Assembly: GCA_024236215.1 (NCBI GenBank)
Contig: JACKKX010000001.1
Span: 186,001-250,000 of the forward strand
Reading direction: 5' to 3'
Source of the DNA: Novosphingobium sp.
GTDB lineage: Bacteria > Pseudomonadota > Alphaproteobacteria > Sphingomonadales > Sphingomonadaceae
Length of the DNA: 64,000 nt
How positions within the stretch are numbered: the stretch's first letter is position 1; each line of letters opens with the position of its first letter. The notes beneath the pieces are model-generated. The model did not search any database. It was not told where the DNA came from and worked only from the letters and a program-made list of their open reading frames with translations. Shown in pieces: positions 36,432 through 45,450 of the stretch. Position numbers and translations under genes: made by a program.

Positions 36432-37703
36432 TCAATTCACCGCGAAGCGGATCGGAACGTGCTTGGGGCCGCAGACGAAGTTGGAGATCGTGCGCTCGCC
36501 CGCGCCGCTCATCTCGACGGACTTCAGCCGCTTGAACAGTTCCTCCCACAGGATCCGCATCTCCATTCGCGCCAGATGCTGGCCCAGGCAGACATGGACG
36601 CCATAGCCAAAGGCGATCTGCGGGTTCTGCTCGCGGTCCATGCGGAACTCGAACGGATCGGCCCAGACGCTCTCGTCGCGGTTGCCCGACTGGTAGGACA
36701 GCATCAGCCAGTCCCCCGCCCTGATCTGCTGCCCGCCGATCTCGCAATCGGAAACGGCGCTGCGCATGAAGTGCTTGACCGGCACCTCCCAGCGGATCGA
36801 TTCCTCGACGAAGGCGTTGATCGCCTCGGGATTGTCCTGCATCTGCCGCAGCAGTTGCGGGCGCTCGGCCAGGGCCCACATCGCGCCAGCAGTGGTGTTG
36901 CTGGTGGTATCGTGCCCGGCAGTGGCGGCGATGATGTAATAGCCCATCAGCTGACGGTGATTGAGGTAATCGTCGCCGATCCGCGCGTTGGCGATCAGGC
37001 TGTTGATCGCCCCGGTCGGGTTCTCGCGATACCGTTTGGTGACCGCAGCGAAATAGTTCTCCAGCTCCATCGTGGTTTCCCACAGCGACTTGAGCTGTTC
37101 TTCGGGGCTCAGCTCGGCGCGGCGGCGGTTCAGTTCGGGATCGGCGTTGTTGAACAGCTCCTGGGTGAGCTTGAGCATGAACGGCTCATCCTCCTGCGGA
37201 ACGCCCAGCACGGTCATGATCACCCGCAGCGGATAGAGAAAGGCCACGTCCTGTGCGAAATCGCACTCTCCGCCGAAGCCCAGCATGTGATCGACGAATT
37301 CACGGGCGATGCCCCGGATTGCCTCTTCCAGCGGTTTGATCGCGCGCGGGGTGACGTGGGGGAAGACCACAGAGCGCAGCGCCTTGTGCTCATCCCCATC
37401 GACCGAAACCAGGCTGCGGATCAGATTGGGCTCGCCCCCGGTCAGCGCCTTGACCCGCTCGTTGCCGTCGCGGTTGGTGATGAAGGTGCTCTTGTCGCCG
37501 TTGTGGAACACTGCTGGCTGGCGCTCGATCTCCTTGATATCGGCATGGCGGCTGACCACCCAGAACGGCTCGAATTCTTCCATCTCGGCCTTGTCGAGCG
37601 GGCTTTCGGCGCGGATCGTACGGAACGCCTCGTCAACGATCTCGCGCCTGGAATAGGCGTGGGGATCGATGATCGTGCGGGCCAGCTGTTCCGAAATCGC
37701 CAT
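36432..37703 (-). CDS. Cytochrome P450
   Basis: A 423-residue soluble P450 from ATG at 37703 (AGAGGA upstream). The I-helix oxygen-activating motif is AGHDTTSNT (262-270), the ExxR motif is E301-R304, and the heme thiolate is Cys372 in [18 protein letters not shown] long D-E region resembles CYP enzymes of steroid or terpene catabolism in sphingomonads and actinobacteria; the substrate is unknown. The same transcript carries rubredoxin and an alpha/beta hydrolase. A TetR gene is divergent, with an operator in the gap. Confidence 0.95.
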   Translation of the reverse strand: MAISEQLARTIIDPHAYSRREIVDEAFRTIRAESPLDKAEMEEFEPFWVVSRHADIKEIERQPAVFHNGDKSTFITNRDGNERVKALTGGEPNLIRSLVSVDGDEHKALRSVVFPHVTPRAIKPLEEAIRGIAREFVDHMLGFGGECDFAQDVAFLYPLRVIMTVLGVPQEDEPFMLKLTQELFNNADPELNRRRAELSPEEQLKSLWETTMELENYFAAVTKRYRENPTGAINSLIANARIGDDYLNHRQLMGYYIIAATAGHDTTSNTTAGAMWALAERPQLLRQMQDNPEAINAFVEESIRWEVPVKHFMRSAVSDCEIGGQQIRAGDWLMLSYQSGNRDESVWADPFEFRMDREQNPQIAFGYGVHVCLGQHLARMEMRILWEELFKRLKSVEMSGAGERTISNFVCGPKHVPIRFAVN

Positions 37704-37770
37704 GTCTGTCTTCCTCTCAACCAGGCGAAGCGCGGCGCAAGGGGCGCCGGATTCGGACGCGACGCTATGG

Positions 37771-37802
37771 GCAAGATAGTTGCCGGTCAACAACTATCTT
37801 GC
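37771..37802. promoter_or_regulatory. Operator-like inverted repeat in the P450/TetR gap
   Basis: Perfect 12-bp arms, GCAAGATAGTTG (37771-37782) and CAACTATCTTGC (37791-37802), enclose CCGGTCAA. The site is 68 nt ahead of the P450 start and 32 nt ahead of the TetR start, where a TetR dimer could shut both promoters. TTGACC lies inside it on the minus strand and may be a -35 box. Confidence 0.75.
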
Positions 37803-37833
37803 ATGAGAGGCGCGGATCGGGCAGATCCCAGGC

Positions 37834-38457
37834 ATGGACATTGCCACCCTGCCCCGGCGCACCCAGGCCCAGCGGCGCGAGGAATCGGACGGACGGCTGC
37901 TTGCCGCCGCCGCCGCAATCATCGCCGAGGAAGGCTATCTTGCCGCCACGCTGGAACGGGTGGGTGAGCGCGCCGGGTTCAGCCGCGGGCTGGCCGGGCG
38001 CAAGTACGGATCGAAGGACGGTCTGATCGAGGCGGTGATCCGCCACGTCTCGATCCGGGTCCACGCCGAGGTTGATCGCGCCACCGCCGGGATCGCCGAT
38101 CCGCTGGAACGGCTGCTGGCGCTGTTCGACCGCTTCGTCGAGCTGGCCGAACGCGACGTGCCGGTGCGCGCCTATTTCGTGCTGTTCAGCGCGATGCTCG
38201 CCAACCGGCTCGAAACCCGCGCCACCTTCGATGAGATCCAGCAGCGCTTTGGCGACCGGATCGAGGCGCTGGTGATCGAGGCCCAGGCCGCGCATCGCAT
38301 ACCCCCTGCCCTGCCTTCCCAGCACATTGCCTACATGATCGGCTGCCTTCTTGCCGGCCTCGCCATCGAAAGCGCGGTCGAGGCCCCGCAGGTGGACGAC
38401 CCGGCCGCCCTGCGCGCCGACATCCGCGCCCTGCTGCGGCGGGCGCTGGGGGGCTGA
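37834..38457 (+). CDS. TetR family transcriptional regulator
   Basis: A 207-residue regulator. The helix-turn-helix lies in residues 20-65 (IIAEEGYLAATLERVGERAG then FSRGLAGRKYGSKDGLIEAV), followed by an all-helical ligand-binding domain (DPLERLLALFDRFVELAERD, AYMIGCLLAGLAIESAVE). It probably represses the divergent P450-rubredoxin-hydrolase genes through the inverted repeat at 37771-37802 and responds to a substrate of that pathway. Confidence 0.9.
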   Translation: MDIATLPRRTQAQRREESDGRLLAAAAAIIAEEGYLAATLERVGERAGFSRGLAGRKYGSKDGLIEAVIRHVSIRVHAEVDRATAGIADPLERLLALFDRFVELAERDVPVRAYFVLFSAMLANRLETRATFDEIQQRFGDRIEALVIEAQAAHRIPPALPSQHIAYMIGCLLAGLAIESAVEAPQVDDPAALRADIRALLRRALGG

Positions 38458-38472
38458 TCGCTCTCAGCGCCA

Positions 38473-40176
38473 TCAGGGTCTTGGGATAGGTCCGGTCCTG
38501 ATCGTTCCGGGCTTGATCCCCGAGGGCGGAGCGATCGGACCCGGTCCGGCCTTTCCAACCCGCTGCAACGCCTTGAGGTATTCCTGCTCCATTGCCCCCG
38601 ATGCATCCGCGAACAGCGACGAAGTGGCCGAATAGGACATAGTCGGCTTGGTCTTGTGCAGATAGCCGACTGCCCCGACGATCGCGTCCGAGACCTGAAG
38701 CGCCATGTCCCGGCACTGCGCATCGACGCACCTTCGGCTCCAGCCGGCATCGAAGCGCGCCTTCCAGACCGGGGGCAAGAGACGGAACCGCTCGTTGTCA
38801 ACCAGATCACGCGCCTTGTTCTCAGCGTCAAGGAAAGGCAGCGCGGTGACGAAGGCATAGCTCGAACCGGGCATCGCCTTGTGATCCTTGAGCACCGCGT
38901 TTTGCGCGGTTATCCAGAACCCAGCGATCAGGTTGCGGCACTGGTCGTTGCCAAGCGGGCACTGCGCTTGCCAGCGCGCGGCAAAGACCTTGCCCCAGGG
39001 GATCAACTTGGCATCGAAATCCGCCTGGATCAGCTCTTGCTGCTGCGCATCCCAGGCGAGACGATCGGCGTGGAGCTCGCACTGCGATGGTTTGCCCGCC
39101 CGCACCCGGCACTGCGAACCATCCGTGCAGCGAAACCGGTTTTCACCCGGCACGATCGATTGCTGCGAAACACCGCCATAGGGCGCGCACCATTTCTTTG
39201 CCATCCACTGGGCGGCCAGGACCGGATCGGGCGGCGCGGCTTTGCTACAACCGCTGCCGAACAGCGAATAGACCAGACACACCCCTTCCTTGCCCTTGTC
39301 CCAGGCATAGGACACTCCGTCCTCGACCAGTCCGACACCGCCCTTCACCAGCCCGCTAGCACCGTCGATCACCGCGCCGGCAAAGCCCGAGCAAGCCCCC
39401 TTTGCCAGACTGCCAAGCCCCGGTGTGCGTCCGATCAGGCCGCCGCCCACGCTTGAATCGATCAGCGAGCAGGCCGCGTCCGCGCTGGCGCCCAGCTTCA
39501 TCATCTCGCTGACACCGGTCACGACATCGCCGTTGGAAAGCGCGAAGAAGGCGGCACGGATCGACCGGACCGAGGCAGAGGCCTGGTTCTGCAGGTTGCG
39601 TTCCTGTGTGAACTGGGTCTCGAAAGCGAACGAGCAGATCGTCCCCAGCTCTGCGAAGTAAGGAATGTTGGCTTCGAGTTCGGCCATGGCTTCCTGCTTG
39701 CCCTGGTCGGTTGCCAGTTTGGCCTGATTGCCGACAATTGCCTTGGCCGCACTGACGATGCTGCTGGTCTTCTGCTTGCCCTGGGCATTGTCGATCATGG
39801 CATCGGCCTTGCCGAAGACGCTGTCTATCGCAGTCACAGGGGTCATGCAGGCCGCCTGGTCGAACACCTGGCCCCCGGGCAGAGCCTTGCCCCGCCCGGC
39901 CTTGGCCGCGCCGACCAGGGCAAAGAAGGGATAGTCCTGCTCGGCCGCATGGGCCAGCACGCTGGTTCCCTCACTGGGCCGCCGGATGGTGTAACGCGCC
40001 ATTTCGATCGCATTGGGATCGGTACCGGCGCTAACCAGCACTTTGGCCAGCTTGTTGAACAGTCCCTCACCGGCAAAGGCTCCGACCGGACCGCTCGCGC
40101 TCAGTCCAAGCGGCAGCAGGAACAGTACCAGCAGCGAACCGAAACGGCGCGCAGCACTCATGCGGGCAAAGGGCAT
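38473..40176 (-). CDS. Large secreted cysteine-rich protein of unknown function
   Basis: A 567-residue protein with a signal peptide (RRFGSLLVLFLLPLGLSASG). It has 14 cysteines, an even number scattered over the chain (ACMTP, TICSF, AACSL, SGCSK, CRVRAGKPSQCE, CPLGNDQCRN, RRCVDAQCRD), consistent with disulphides. A Gly-rich segment near residues 265-300 (GFAGAVIDGASGLVKGGVG) could be membrane-active or flexible. The second half is rich in Trp and charged residues. The C-terminal tail is Pro-rich. I recognise no family or catalytic motif. It stands alone, convergent with tetR and followed upstream by the TonB receptor. Confidence 0.7.
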   Translation of the reverse strand: MPFARMSAARRFGSLLVLFLLPLGLSASGPVGAFAGEGLFNKLAKVLVSAGTDPNAIEMARYTIRRPSEGTSVLAHAAEQDYPFFALVGAAKAGRGKALPGGQVFDQAACMTPVTAIDSVFGKADAMIDNAQGKQKTSSIVSAAKAIVGNQAKLATDQGKQEAMAELEANIPYFAELGTICSFAFETQFTQERNLQNQASASVRSIRAAFFALSNGDVVTGVSEMMKLGASADAACSLIDSSVGGGLIGRTPGLGSLAKGACSGFAGAVIDGASGLVKGGVGLVEDGVSYAWDKGKEGVCLVYSLFGSGCSKAAPPDPVLAAQWMAKKWCAPYGGVSQQSIVPGENRFRCTDGSQCRVRAGKPSQCELHADRLAWDAQQQELIQADFDAKLIPWGKVFAARWQAQCPLGNDQCRNLIAGFWITAQNAVLKDHKAMPGSSYAFVTALPFLDAENKARDLVDNERFRLLPPVWKARFDAGWSRRCVDAQCRDMALQVSDAIVGAVGYLHKTKPTMSYSATSSLFADASGAMEQEYLKALQRVGKAGPGPIAPPSGIKPGTIRTGPIPRP

Positions 40177-40307
40177 GGACCTAATCCTCTAAACCAGTGT
40201 CAACCGCGCCCGGCATGTTCTGGAACAAGGCATGCCCTCTGCAGCAGGGGCTGACAAGCCCCCGGGCCGGCCGCTCCGGGATCGGGGCGGGCGACCGGCC
40301 CTGGCGG

Positions 40308-42419
40308 TTAGGGCATCGCCAGACGCATCCGCACGAAGGCCGAGCGGCCCATTCCCGGTAGGCGGCTGCCAAGCGGCACATCGCCGCCGGCATTGCGGTT
40401 GTAGCCGCTCAGGAAATCGGCATAGCGGCGGTCGAACAAGTTTTCGATACCCCAGTCGATCCGCAAGCCGTGGCGCATCTGCCAGTGCCCGAAGATGCCC
40501 GCAACGACATGTCCTTCGCCCGGCTGTTCGCTATTGCTCAGCGATACCCGCTTCTGCGCCGTCGCACCTTCCAGCTCAAAGGCCAGCGACCAGTCTCCCG
40601 CATCCCAGGCCAGCGCCAGCCGGCCCGAAGTGGGGGCAATGCGATAAAGATTGTCGGCAATGTCGGTGCGCCGCCCCCGCAGCCATGTCGCCACACCGTC
40701 AAGCCGCAGCGGCCCGGCCAGACGCAGACCAAAGGCGATGTCGGCGCCGTAAAGCTCGGCCCCGACATTGGCGAAGCGCAGCGGGGTCGAATCTCCGCTG
40801 GCGGCGGCCACCATTTCGACCGGAGTGTTCACCACCCCGGGGGTGGCATCGTAGGGCACGCCCTGGATGTAGTTTTCGATCCTGCGGTAGAACAGGCTGG
40901 GCCGCGCATAGGCGCCGCCCTCTTGCCAATCGATCCCGGCTTCGGCCTGCCAGGCGATTTCGGGCTTCAACCCGGGATCGCCGACATAGATGTTGCCGTC
41001 GGCCAGACCGCCGCTGGCCTCGGTCGGTAGCCATGAAAAACGCTCGATCAGGCTGGGCACGCGGGTCTTGCGGGCGAGCGCCAGACGGGGGGTAAGGTTT
41101 CCTGCATGGCCCCAGAGCCTGAGCGCGGCATCGAAAGTGGTGCCCTGCCAGTCGCGCTGGGCGGCGGCAAAGGTAGCCGCGAGCCCGGCGGGTCCGGCCG
41201 GAACCGCGCTGCCCAGACGCGGTGCCCCGGCAGAGGCCTCGTGCCGGTCGATCCGCGCGCCGGCCTCGATCTCGATCCCGCCCAGCGCACCGCGCGCCTC
41301 GGCGTAACCGCCGGTCCGAAAGCTCGATCCATGATCGAGCGCGAAGATCGAGAAGGCCGTCATCAGCGGGTTGTAGATCCGGAACTGCTTGTCCTGCTGC
41401 TCGAAATCGGCGCCCAGACGCAGATGGCGCTCCGCGCTGCCCAGCCGCAAGGCAATCCCCGCCGCCAGGGTTCTGGCGGTGGTATCGCTCTGGCGGGTCA
41501 TGGCAGCGGCAGGCGCAGGACGCAGGCTGAAATTGTTCATCCGGTGCCCGATCCCGGCATAGTCGAAGCGGCTCTCCAGCCGCACCCCCTCGGCAAGCTC
41601 GCCCGAAAAGCGGGCCTTGAGGAAGTCGGCATGGAAATAGACGATATCCATCGCGAAGGGCGGATTTCCAGAGGCGCCGGTCTGCTGGCGGCGATATTCG
41701 AGCGACAATTCGCTGCTGCCCTGGCGCCAACCGAACTGCGCCCCGAACACCGCGCGGCGGTATGAGGTTCCGGCAATCCTGCCCCCCGGGAAGCGGGTAT
41801 CGCCGCCCTGCTCCCACGAACCGATCACCCCCAGCCGCAGGTTCGCGCTGGCCAGCCCGGCCACCCCGCCGATCGCCCGGCCATCGTCACCGCTGCGATA
41901 AAGCGCGGTCAGATCGAGCTGCGGTGCCAGGCCGGCGCCGGTCCCGAAATGCACCGCCTTAAGCCGCGCATCGATCCCGCCGCCCAGCCCCGGCCCGTCG
42001 CGCACCGGAGAGACGCCGCGCGCGATCTCGACCCGGTCGAGCAGCACCAGCGGGGCGTAATGCATCGGCGGGTCCATCGCATTGGGGCCGCCGCCGGTGA
42101 AATGCTGTCCATCGACCCGCAGCAGGATCCGTTCGCCGAACAGCCCGTGATACTGGACCTGGCCCGAGATCGCGCCGTTGTCGATCAGCGCCATCCCCGG
42201 CTGGCGGGCAATGAAAGCAGCGGCGTCGGGGGCGCTGACCGGTTCGTCGAGGCTGGTGCGGGTGGTCTGGGTTGCGGTGGGCACAGCCGAGGGGCGCGGC
42301 GCGGTGACCACGATGGTATTGGGATCGGATAGGGTATCGGCATCTTCGGCCAGGGCGGCCTGAGCCAGGCCCAGCGCCAGCAGGGCCGCGCCGCAGCGCA
42401 GCGCAATGACGGTCTTCAT
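40308..42419 (-). CDS. TonB-dependent receptor, copper-receptor (OprC/NosA) type
   Basis: From ATG at 42419 the product has 703 residues with a signal peptide ending AALA. The plug domain carries QPGMALIDNGAISGQVQYHG and the Met/Pro-His stretch GGGPNAMDPPMHYAPLVLLD, the pattern of the copper-receptor subfamily. The barrel ends in an aromatic-poor RMRLAMP rather than a terminal Phe. A DUF2946 gene lies upstream by 64 nt on the same strand, a pairing often seen with copper TonB receptors. It probably imports copper or a copper complex across the outer membrane. Confidence 0.88.
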   Translation of the reverse strand: MKTVIALRCGAALLALGLAQAALAEDADTLSDPNTIVVTAPRPSAVPTATQTTRTSLDEPVSAPDAAAFIARQPGMALIDNGAISGQVQYHGLFGERILLRVDGQHFTGGGPNAMDPPMHYAPLVLLDRVEIARGVSPVRDGPGLGGGIDARLKAVHFGTGAGLAPQLDLTALYRSGDDGRAIGGVAGLASANLRLGVIGSWEQGGDTRFPGGRIAGTSYRRAVFGAQFGWRQGSSELSLEYRRQQTGASGNPPFAMDIVYFHADFLKARFSGELAEGVRLESRFDYAGIGHRMNNFSLRPAPAAAMTRQSDTTARTLAAGIALRLGSAERHLRLGADFEQQDKQFRIYNPLMTAFSIFALDHGSSFRTGGYAEARGALGGIEIEAGARIDRHEASAGAPRLGSAVPAGPAGLAATFAAAQRDWQGTTFDAALRLWGHAGNLTPRLALARKTRVPSLIERFSWLPTEASGGLADGNIYVGDPGLKPEIAWQAEAGIDWQEGGAYARPSLFYRRIENYIQGVPYDATPGVVNTPVEMVAAASGDSTPLRFANVGAELYGADIAFGLRLAGPLRLDGVATWLRGRRTDIADNLYRIAPTSGRLALAWDAGDWSLAFELEGATAQKRVSLSNSEQPGEGHVVAGIFGHWQMRHGLRIDWGIENLFDRRYADFLSGYNRNAGGDVPLGSRLPGMGRSAFVRMRLAMP

Positions 42420-42483
42420 CGTTGGGTTTCCTTCGCAATTCGCGTGAATGCAGAGACCCCGCGCGCGGCGGGGCGGTTTGGGT

Positions 42484-42882
42484 TCAGGCGAGCGAAGGCG
42501 GTCCGGTCTGCGGGGGTGGCGGCGCGGCCAGGCCGCGGCCGATCGCCACTGCCAAGGGTGGCAGCGGAGCGGCCTGGGATGGCTCCGGCGGCAGTGCCAG
42601 GGCAGGCGCATCGGCATTGGCAGCCAGTGTTCCCAGCCCGGCAAAGGCGCAGGGACCATCCTTGGCCTCGTGCTCGCGCTGGGTCGATCCCTTGCCGGGC
42701 AGAGCAAGCTCGATCTGTTGCGGCGCGGATCCGGTACAGACCGTGACGGTAAGCGTACGCCCGTCCTGCGTCGGAGCGAACATGTAGCCCGCCGGAACCG
42801 CGGCGCGCAGCAGCAGCGCGGCGGCCAGCACCAGCGCCGCAAGCGCGCGTTGACGCATCACCAATGTTCGCAGCCGCTGCAT
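42484..42882 (-). CDS. DUF2946 family protein
   Basis: The start at 42882 (MQRLRTLVMRQRALAAL) gives 132 residues; an ATG eight codons later (MRQRAL) is possible. A signal peptide or N-terminal anchor (ALAALVLAAALLLRAAVPAG) is followed by the family motif VPAGYMFAP, then VTVCTG and GPCAFAG cysteines. Members sit beside copper receptors and copper chaperones and may bind metal; function is unproven. It is 64 nt ahead of the copper-type receptor. Confidence 0.75.
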   Translation of the reverse strand: MQRLRTLVMRQRALAALVLAAALLLRAAVPAGYMFAPTQDGRTLTVTVCTGSAPQQIELALPGKGSTQREHEAKDGPCAFAGLGTLAANADAPALALPPEPSQAAPLPPLAVAIGRGLAAPPPPQTGPPSLA

Positions 42883-42952
42883 GACCGTGCCCTTATCCAC
42901 ACCATCGCGGCGCGTCACTGATTTTCGTCAAGGGCACCGCGCCTTGCGGCCC

Positions 42953-43720
42953 CTAACCCCCGGTCAGAAACGCCACCAGCGCCTTGACCTTCTTTTGCCG
43001 CCACTGCGGCAGCGGAGCGACCAGCCAGTAGGCGCGGCGGCAGGGTTCGCGCTCGCCCGGATCATCGTTGTCGAGCAACAAAGCGGGGATTCGCGCGCGG
43101 CCCAGACCGCTGCGCGCCGCCGCCAGTGCCTGCCCGGCATCGCCGACGCTGAGCGGGGCGCCCTCGGCATTCGAGCCGCCAGGATTGGGATCGCCCGGCC
43201 AGGCGATCCAAGGCCCCTCCCCCACGGTCACCCGGCTGGGTTCGCCAAGCGCGGTGCCCTCAAGATCGCCCGGCCCTTCGGCCCAGCGCACCGCGAGATC
43301 GAGGTTGGCCTCGGTGAAATCGACCCCGGCATCGGGCACCAGGTTGATGCGCACCTCGGGATTGGCGGCGCGGAACGCGGCGAGCCGCGGCGCCAGCCAG
43401 GCGGCGAAGAAATCGCGCGGACAGGCGATGGTATAGACCAGACTTGATTGGCCTTCCTGCATTGCGCGGACCGCATCTTCGAAGTGAAGGAACCCGATCC
43501 GCAGCGCCTCTAGCCCGGCACTGGCCTCGTCGGTAAGTTCCAGCCCCTTGGGAGTGCGGCGAAACAGCACCACCCCCAGCGCGTCTTCCAGCGCGCGGAT
43601 TTGCTGGCCGACCGCCGCAGGCGTCACCGCCAATTCATCCGCAGCGCGGGTGAACGACAGGTGCCGCGCGGCGGCATCGAACACGCGCAGGGCGTTAAGC
43701 GGCAAAAGCGTGCGTTTCAT
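42953..43720 (-). CDS. LysR family transcriptional regulator, GcvA-like
   Basis: From ATG at 43720 the product has 255 residues. The helix-turn-helix is at the start (LNALRVFDAAARHLSFTRAA then ELAVTPAAVGQQIRALED), which is the GcvA/AmpR subtype. The effector domain is shorter than the usual 300-residue form and ends near QKKVKALVAFLTGG, so some C-terminal structure may be trimmed. The target is not clear. It is 7 nt after apaG. Confidence 0.88.
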   Translation of the reverse strand: MKRTLLPLNALRVFDAAARHLSFTRAADELAVTPAAVGQQIRALEDALGVVLFRRTPKGLELTDEASAGLEALRIGFLHFEDAVRAMQEGQSSLVYTIACPRDFFAAWLAPRLAAFRAANPEVRINLVPDAGVDFTEANLDLAVRWAEGPGDLEGTALGEPSRVTVGEGPWIAWPGDPNPGGSNAEGAPLSVGDAGQALAAARSGLGRARIPALLLDNDDPGEREPCRRAYWLVAPLPQWRQKKVKALVAFLTGG

Positions 43721-43727
43721 GGAAAAA

Positions 43728-44126
43728 TCACCCCGCCGTCGCGGGGGCGGCGAGCGGGAAATGCGGGATCGCCACTTCAAACCGGCTGCCGTCTTCGCGG
43801 CGGAAACCGTAGTGGCCCTGCATCGCACCCATCGGCGTGGTCAGCGGGCAGCCCGAGACATAGTCGTGGCTCTGCCCGGGGTGCAGCACCGGCTGCTCGC
43901 CCACCACGCCTTCACCCTCGACCAGATTGACCATCCCGCGCCCGTCAGTGATCCGCCAGTGGCGGGTGAGCAGTTGCACGGTCTCGTCCGAGCCGTTCTC
44001 GATCCGGATGTGATAGACCCAGAACCACTTGCCCGCCTCGATCGCCGACTGCTCGGGCAGGAAGTTCACCGCAACGCGCACGGTAATGCCCCGGGTGATG
44101 GCGGCGTGCTGAAACAGCTCCTTCAT
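43728..44126 (-). CDS. apaG: Co2+/Mg2+ efflux protein ApaG
   Basis: A 132-residue protein from ATG at 44126; the upstream in-frame region is not family-like. Fibronectin-III-like fold motifs are WFWVYHIRIENGSDETVQLL, RHWRITDGRGMVNLVEGEGV and GEQPVLHPGQSHDYVSGCPL, ending MGAMQGHYGF. ApaG influences cobalt/magnesium levels in enterobacteria, but the mechanism is not known. It is next to the LysR gene and divergent from the antiporter. Confidence 0.95.
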   Translation of the reverse strand: MKELFQHAAITRGITVRVAVNFLPEQSAIEAGKWFWVYHIRIENGSDETVQLLTRHWRITDGRGMVNLVEGEGVVGEQPVLHPGQSHDYVSGCPLTTPMGAMQGHYGFRREDGSRFEVAIPHFPLAAPATAG

Positions 44127-44229
44127 GGCCCCAAGGTAGCGATGGAATAGCCGTGCGACAATGGCGCGGTGCGGCCAAATCCACCTGCGGGCTTGGCTGC
44201 GCGGCGGGCCGTTGCTAATCCCCGCCGCG

Positions 44230-45450
44230 ATGCACATTGCCCCGCCCGCAAGCGAGCTGTTCCTGCTCGCGCTGATCGTGATCTTTGCCCTGCCCTGGGC
44301 GGTCTGGCGGCTCGGGCACACGGATTATTGGGCACCGCTGGTAGTGGTCCAGATCGTGGGCGGGATCCTGCTTGGCCCGGGCGTGCTCGGCGCAATGTTT
44401 CCAGCCTATTACACTACGATCTTCACACCACAGGTGATCGGATCGCTCAACGGCATCGCATGGTGGGCGGTGATGCTGTTCGTGTTCGTCGCCGGGCTTG
44501 AGCTCGACCTCAGGCAGGCCTGGAAGTGGCGTGGCGAGACCGGGCTGACCGCCGGCCTGGCGCTTGGTGTGCCCTTGCTGCTGGGCGCGGGCGCGGCGCT
44601 GATCCTGCTGGAGTTCAGCGATCGGGCACTGTGGATCGGGCCCGATGGACGCGAATGGCAGTTCGTTGCCGGAACGGGCATGGCCTGTGCGGTTACGGCA
44701 CTGCCGATCCTGGTGCTGTTCATGCAAAAGCTGGAAATCCTGCGCACCCCGCTGGGCCAGCGGATCCTGCGCTATGCCAGCCTTGATGACGTGGCGATCT
44801 GGGGCGTGCTGGCACTGATCCTGCTCGATTGGGAACGGGTTACGCGCCAGCTTGGATTCCTGATCGGATTTGCCCTGGCGGTGGTGCTGGTGCGCAAATT
44901 TATCGCCGCGATCCCGGCGCGCGATCGTTGGTATGTCGCGCTGGTCTGGCTGGCGGCCTGCGGCTACCTGGCCGACTGGTCGGGGCTGCATTTCATGGTC
45001 GGGGCGTTTCTGGCCGGGGCTGCGCTCGATGCCGACTGGTTCGGGATCGAGGAAATCGACCGCTTTCGCGATACCGTGCTGCTGGCCTTCATGCCGGTGT
45101 TCTTTCTTTCCACCGGCCTCAGGACTAGCTGGGAGATGGGCGGATATGCGGCCTTTGCAGCCGCAGCGCTGCTGCTGGCGGCGATGATCGCGGGCAAGCT
45201 GGCGGGGATCGGCCTTGCCGGAAAACTGCTCGGCTGGGGCAAGGGCGAGGCCTGGACGATCGGCTGGCTGCTTCAGACCAAGGCGCTGATCATGATCATC
45301 TTCGTCAACGTGCTGTTCGACAAGCAGATCGTCACCAGCGGCGCTTTCACCGCGCTGCTGCTGGCGGCGGTGGGCAGCACCATGCTGTCGATCCCGATGG
45401 TTGCGCCCCGGCTGAAAGACCTCGCAGCGCTGAAGACCAAGGCGGGTTAG
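44230..45450 (+). CDS. Cation:proton antiporter (CPA2 type)
   Basis: A 406-residue inner-membrane protein with about 12 transmembrane segments. The transport core shows GGILLGPGVLGAMFP near residue 45, FVFVAGLELDLRQAWKWRG near 88 and the acidic pair RYASLDDVAIWGVLALILLD near 190, as in KefB/NhaP-related CPA2 exchangers. There is no C-terminal TrkA-N domain, so it is not a classical KefB/C. The ion (Na+ or K+) cannot be told. Its last 4 nt overlap the end of metZ on the other strand. Confidence 0.88.
   Translation: MHIAPPASELFLLALIVIFALPWAVWRLGHTDYWAPLVVVQIVGGILLGPGVLGAMFPAYYTTIFTPQVIGSLNGIAWWAVMLFVFVAGLELDLRQAWKWRGETGLTAGLALGVPLLLGAGAALILLEFSDRALWIGPDGREWQFVAGTGMACAVTALPILVLFMQKLEILRTPLGQRILRYASLDDVAIWGVLALILLDWERVTRQLGFLIGFALAVVLVRKFIAAIPARDRWYVALVWLAACGYLADWSGLHFMVGAFLAGAALDADWFGIEEIDRFRDTVLLAFMPVFFLSTGLRTSWEMGGYAAFAAAALLLAAMIAGKLAGIGLAGKLLGWGKGEAWTIGWLLQTKALIMIIFVNVLFDKQIVTSGAFTALLLAAVGSTMLSIPMVAPRLKDLAALKTKAG

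Noticed and set aside
42484-42918. A longer start (MTRRDG) for the DUF2946 protein at 42918
   Set aside because: It would place 12 charged residues ahead of the signal segment; the ATG at 42882 fits an exported protein better.
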